A stretch of DNA of 64,000 nt from Hydrogenophaga sp. NFH-34. Its GTDB lineage: Bacteria > Pseudomonadota > Gammaproteobacteria > Burkholderiales > Burkholderiaceae_C. How positions within the stretch are numbered: position 1 is the first letter of the stretch; every line of letters begins with the position of its first letter. Positions 63,054-64,000 of this stretch are shown piece after piece. Below the pieces are notes generated by a model. That model was not told the DNA's origin, did no database searches, and saw nothing but the letters and a program-made list of their open reading frames with translations. The translations under genes were made by a program, and so were the position numbers. The stretch is from NCBI RefSeq assembly GCF_021401345.1, contig NZ_JACBGE010000010.1:62001-126000 (forward strand), written 5' to 3'.

Positions 63054-64000
63054 GCCCGCCCTGGTGGCAGCTCGACGCCAGCGCGCTGGGCCAGGCCTAC
63101 CGCGACGGCGCGGTCACGCCGGTGCAGGCGCTGGCCTCGCACCTGGACCGGTTGGCCCAGGTGCAGCCGGTCATCAACGCCATGGCCTGGGTCGACGCCG
63201 AAGGTGCCGGCCAGGCGGCCGCAGCCAGCGCCGCCCGCTGGCAGGCGGGCCAGCCCCTGTCGCCCCTGGACGGCGTGCCCATCACCGTCAAGGACAACAT
63301 TCCCGTGGCCGGCCTGCCCTGCCGCTGGGGCAGCCGGCTCTACCAGGACCACGTGCCCGAGCGCGACGAAACGCCCGTGGCCCGGCTGCGCGCGGCCGGC
63401 GCCGTCATCCTCGGCAAGACCGCGGTGCCCGAATTCACCCTGCAGGGCTACACGCACAGCCCCGTCACCGGCACCACCGGCAACCCCTGGGACCCGGCGC
63501 TCACACCCGGTGGTTCCAGCGGCGGTGCGGTGGCCAGCCTCGCGGCCGGCGTGGGCGCGCTGGCCATCGGCACCGACGGGGGTGGCTCCATCCGCCGCCC
63601 GGCCGGCTTCACCGGGCTGTATGGCTTCAAGCCCGGCTGGGGCGTGGTGCCCCGCCAGGACGGCCTGCCCGAGATCCTGCCCGGCATGGAAGTCATCGGC
63701 CCCATCACCCGCAGCGCGCGCGACCTGGCGCTGGTGCTGGCGGTGATCGGCGGCGACGTGGCGGAACCCTGGGCCCCCGAGCCTGCGCCGCCGGCAGGTC
63801 TGCGCATCGCCTACTGGCGCGACATCGCCGGCTCGCCGGTGGACCCGGCCATCACCGCCGTGGGTGACGCCACCGCCGAGCGCCTGCGTGCGCTCGGCCA
63901 TGCCGTGCACACCACCGCCGCGCCCGACGCCGTGCAGGCCTTCAACCAGCGGGCCTGGCCGGTCATCAGCAGCACCGGTCTGGCCCACGTGCTGCAGACG
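63050..64000 (+). CDS. amidase-signature family hydrolase, 5' part only
   Basis: 317 codons present, running off the window. Ser-cisSer-Lys triad is visible: Lys in ITVKDNIPVAG, cis-Ser in PGGSSGGAVAS, nucleophile Ser in GTDGGGSIRRPAGF. Coupled to the ring-opening hydrolase, it probably acts on the opened product: ureidomalonate (ureidomalonase) if the first step is barbiturase, or 1-carboxybiuret (AtzE) if cyanuric acid. Confidence 0.9.
   Translation, partial: MSPPWWQLDASALGQAYRDGAVTPVQALASHLDRLAQVQPVINAMAWVDAEGAGQAAAASAARWQAGQPLSPLDGVPITVKDNIPVAGLPCRWGSRLYQDHVPERDETPVARLRAAGAVILGKTAVPEFTLQGYTHSPVTGTTGNPWDPALTPGGSSGGAVASLAAGVGALAIGTDGGGSIRRPAGFTGLYGFKPGWGVVPRQDGLPEILPGMEVIGPITRSARDLALVLAVIGGDVAEPWAPEPAPPAGLRIAYWRDIAGSPVDPAITAVGDATAERLRALGHAVHTTAAPDAVQAFNQRAWPVISSTGLAHVLQT

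Overview
The window reads as chromosomal DNA of a high-GC betaproteobacterium. Gene content (4-hydroxybenzoate hydroxylase with an IclR activator, a Liv-type ABC transporter, ACR3 arsenite efflux, CcoG, acyl-CoA catabolism, a YgiQ radical SAM protein) fits Burkholderiales, and Comamonadaceae such as Hydrogenophaga is my best guess. This is inference from proteins and base composition; there is no rRNA here to place it.

Layout. 1-5280: acyl-CoA catabolism genes (enoyl-CoA hydratase end, Crp/Fnr regulator, kinase-like phosphotransferase, acyl-CoA dehydrogenase), a glutathione transferase, then tRNA-Pro(UGG) and tRNA-Arg(UCU). 5234-22664: a 17.4-kb island integrated in the 3' end of tRNA-Arg, bounded by 40-bp perfect repeats. 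It holds an AlpA-like protein, a TrfA-type replication initiator with six 22-bp iterons and a DnaA box, a broken kfrA-like gene, a replication-relaxation protein, structured non-coding DNA and a tyrosine integrase. It therefore looks like a plasmid that became an integrative element. Its cargo is one tightly packed leftward operon (17897 to 8125): ribbon-helix-helix protein, C5 cytosine methylase, McrB-like AAA+ protein, McrC-like nuclease, Vsr, GajA, GajB and a HEPN-motif protein. This is a LlaJI/BsuMI-like restriction-modification system translationally joined to a Gabija system. Integration also appears to have rewritten the tRNA acceptor stem, giving a G3:U70 pair with A73, the alanine identity signature, on an arginine tRNA.

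22719-38367: a DUF4124 protein, MocR regulator with LrgA/LrgB, CcoG with a 37-residue membrane protein and a Crp-type regulator, then an interbacterial-toxin locus on the minus strand (Ser/Thr/Asn-rich lipoprotein, DUF2059 protein, 1144-residue exported protein ending in a TNT-type NAD glycohydrolase domain, probable immunity gene). It is followed by a frameshifted IS5 copy, small lipoproteins and an orphan 140-bp copy of the toxin gene's signal-peptide region.

38586-46768: a five-gene ABC importer preceded by TGCA repeats, then divergent pobR-like and pobA genes with a textbook three-repeat PobR/PcaU operator. Together these suggest uptake and hydroxylation of an aromatic acid. A CoA-transferase follows. 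46811-53101: AI-2E transporter, zeta-like kinase toxin with ParD-like antitoxin and a 29-bp palindrome, cold-shock/DUF1294 protein, bacteriohemerythrin, methyltransferase and arsRC-ACR3. 53275-58327: a protein of four TonB_C-like modules, a lipoprotein, and a relic integron (integrase truncated after about 100 residues, attI-like core, one membrane-protein cassette) interrupted by an IS110-family element. 58328-64000: YgiQ, then a LysR regulator, a cyanuric acid amidohydrolase/barbiturase-family enzyme and an overlapping amidase cut by the window end, probably a ring-opening pathway for a barbiturate or s-triazine.
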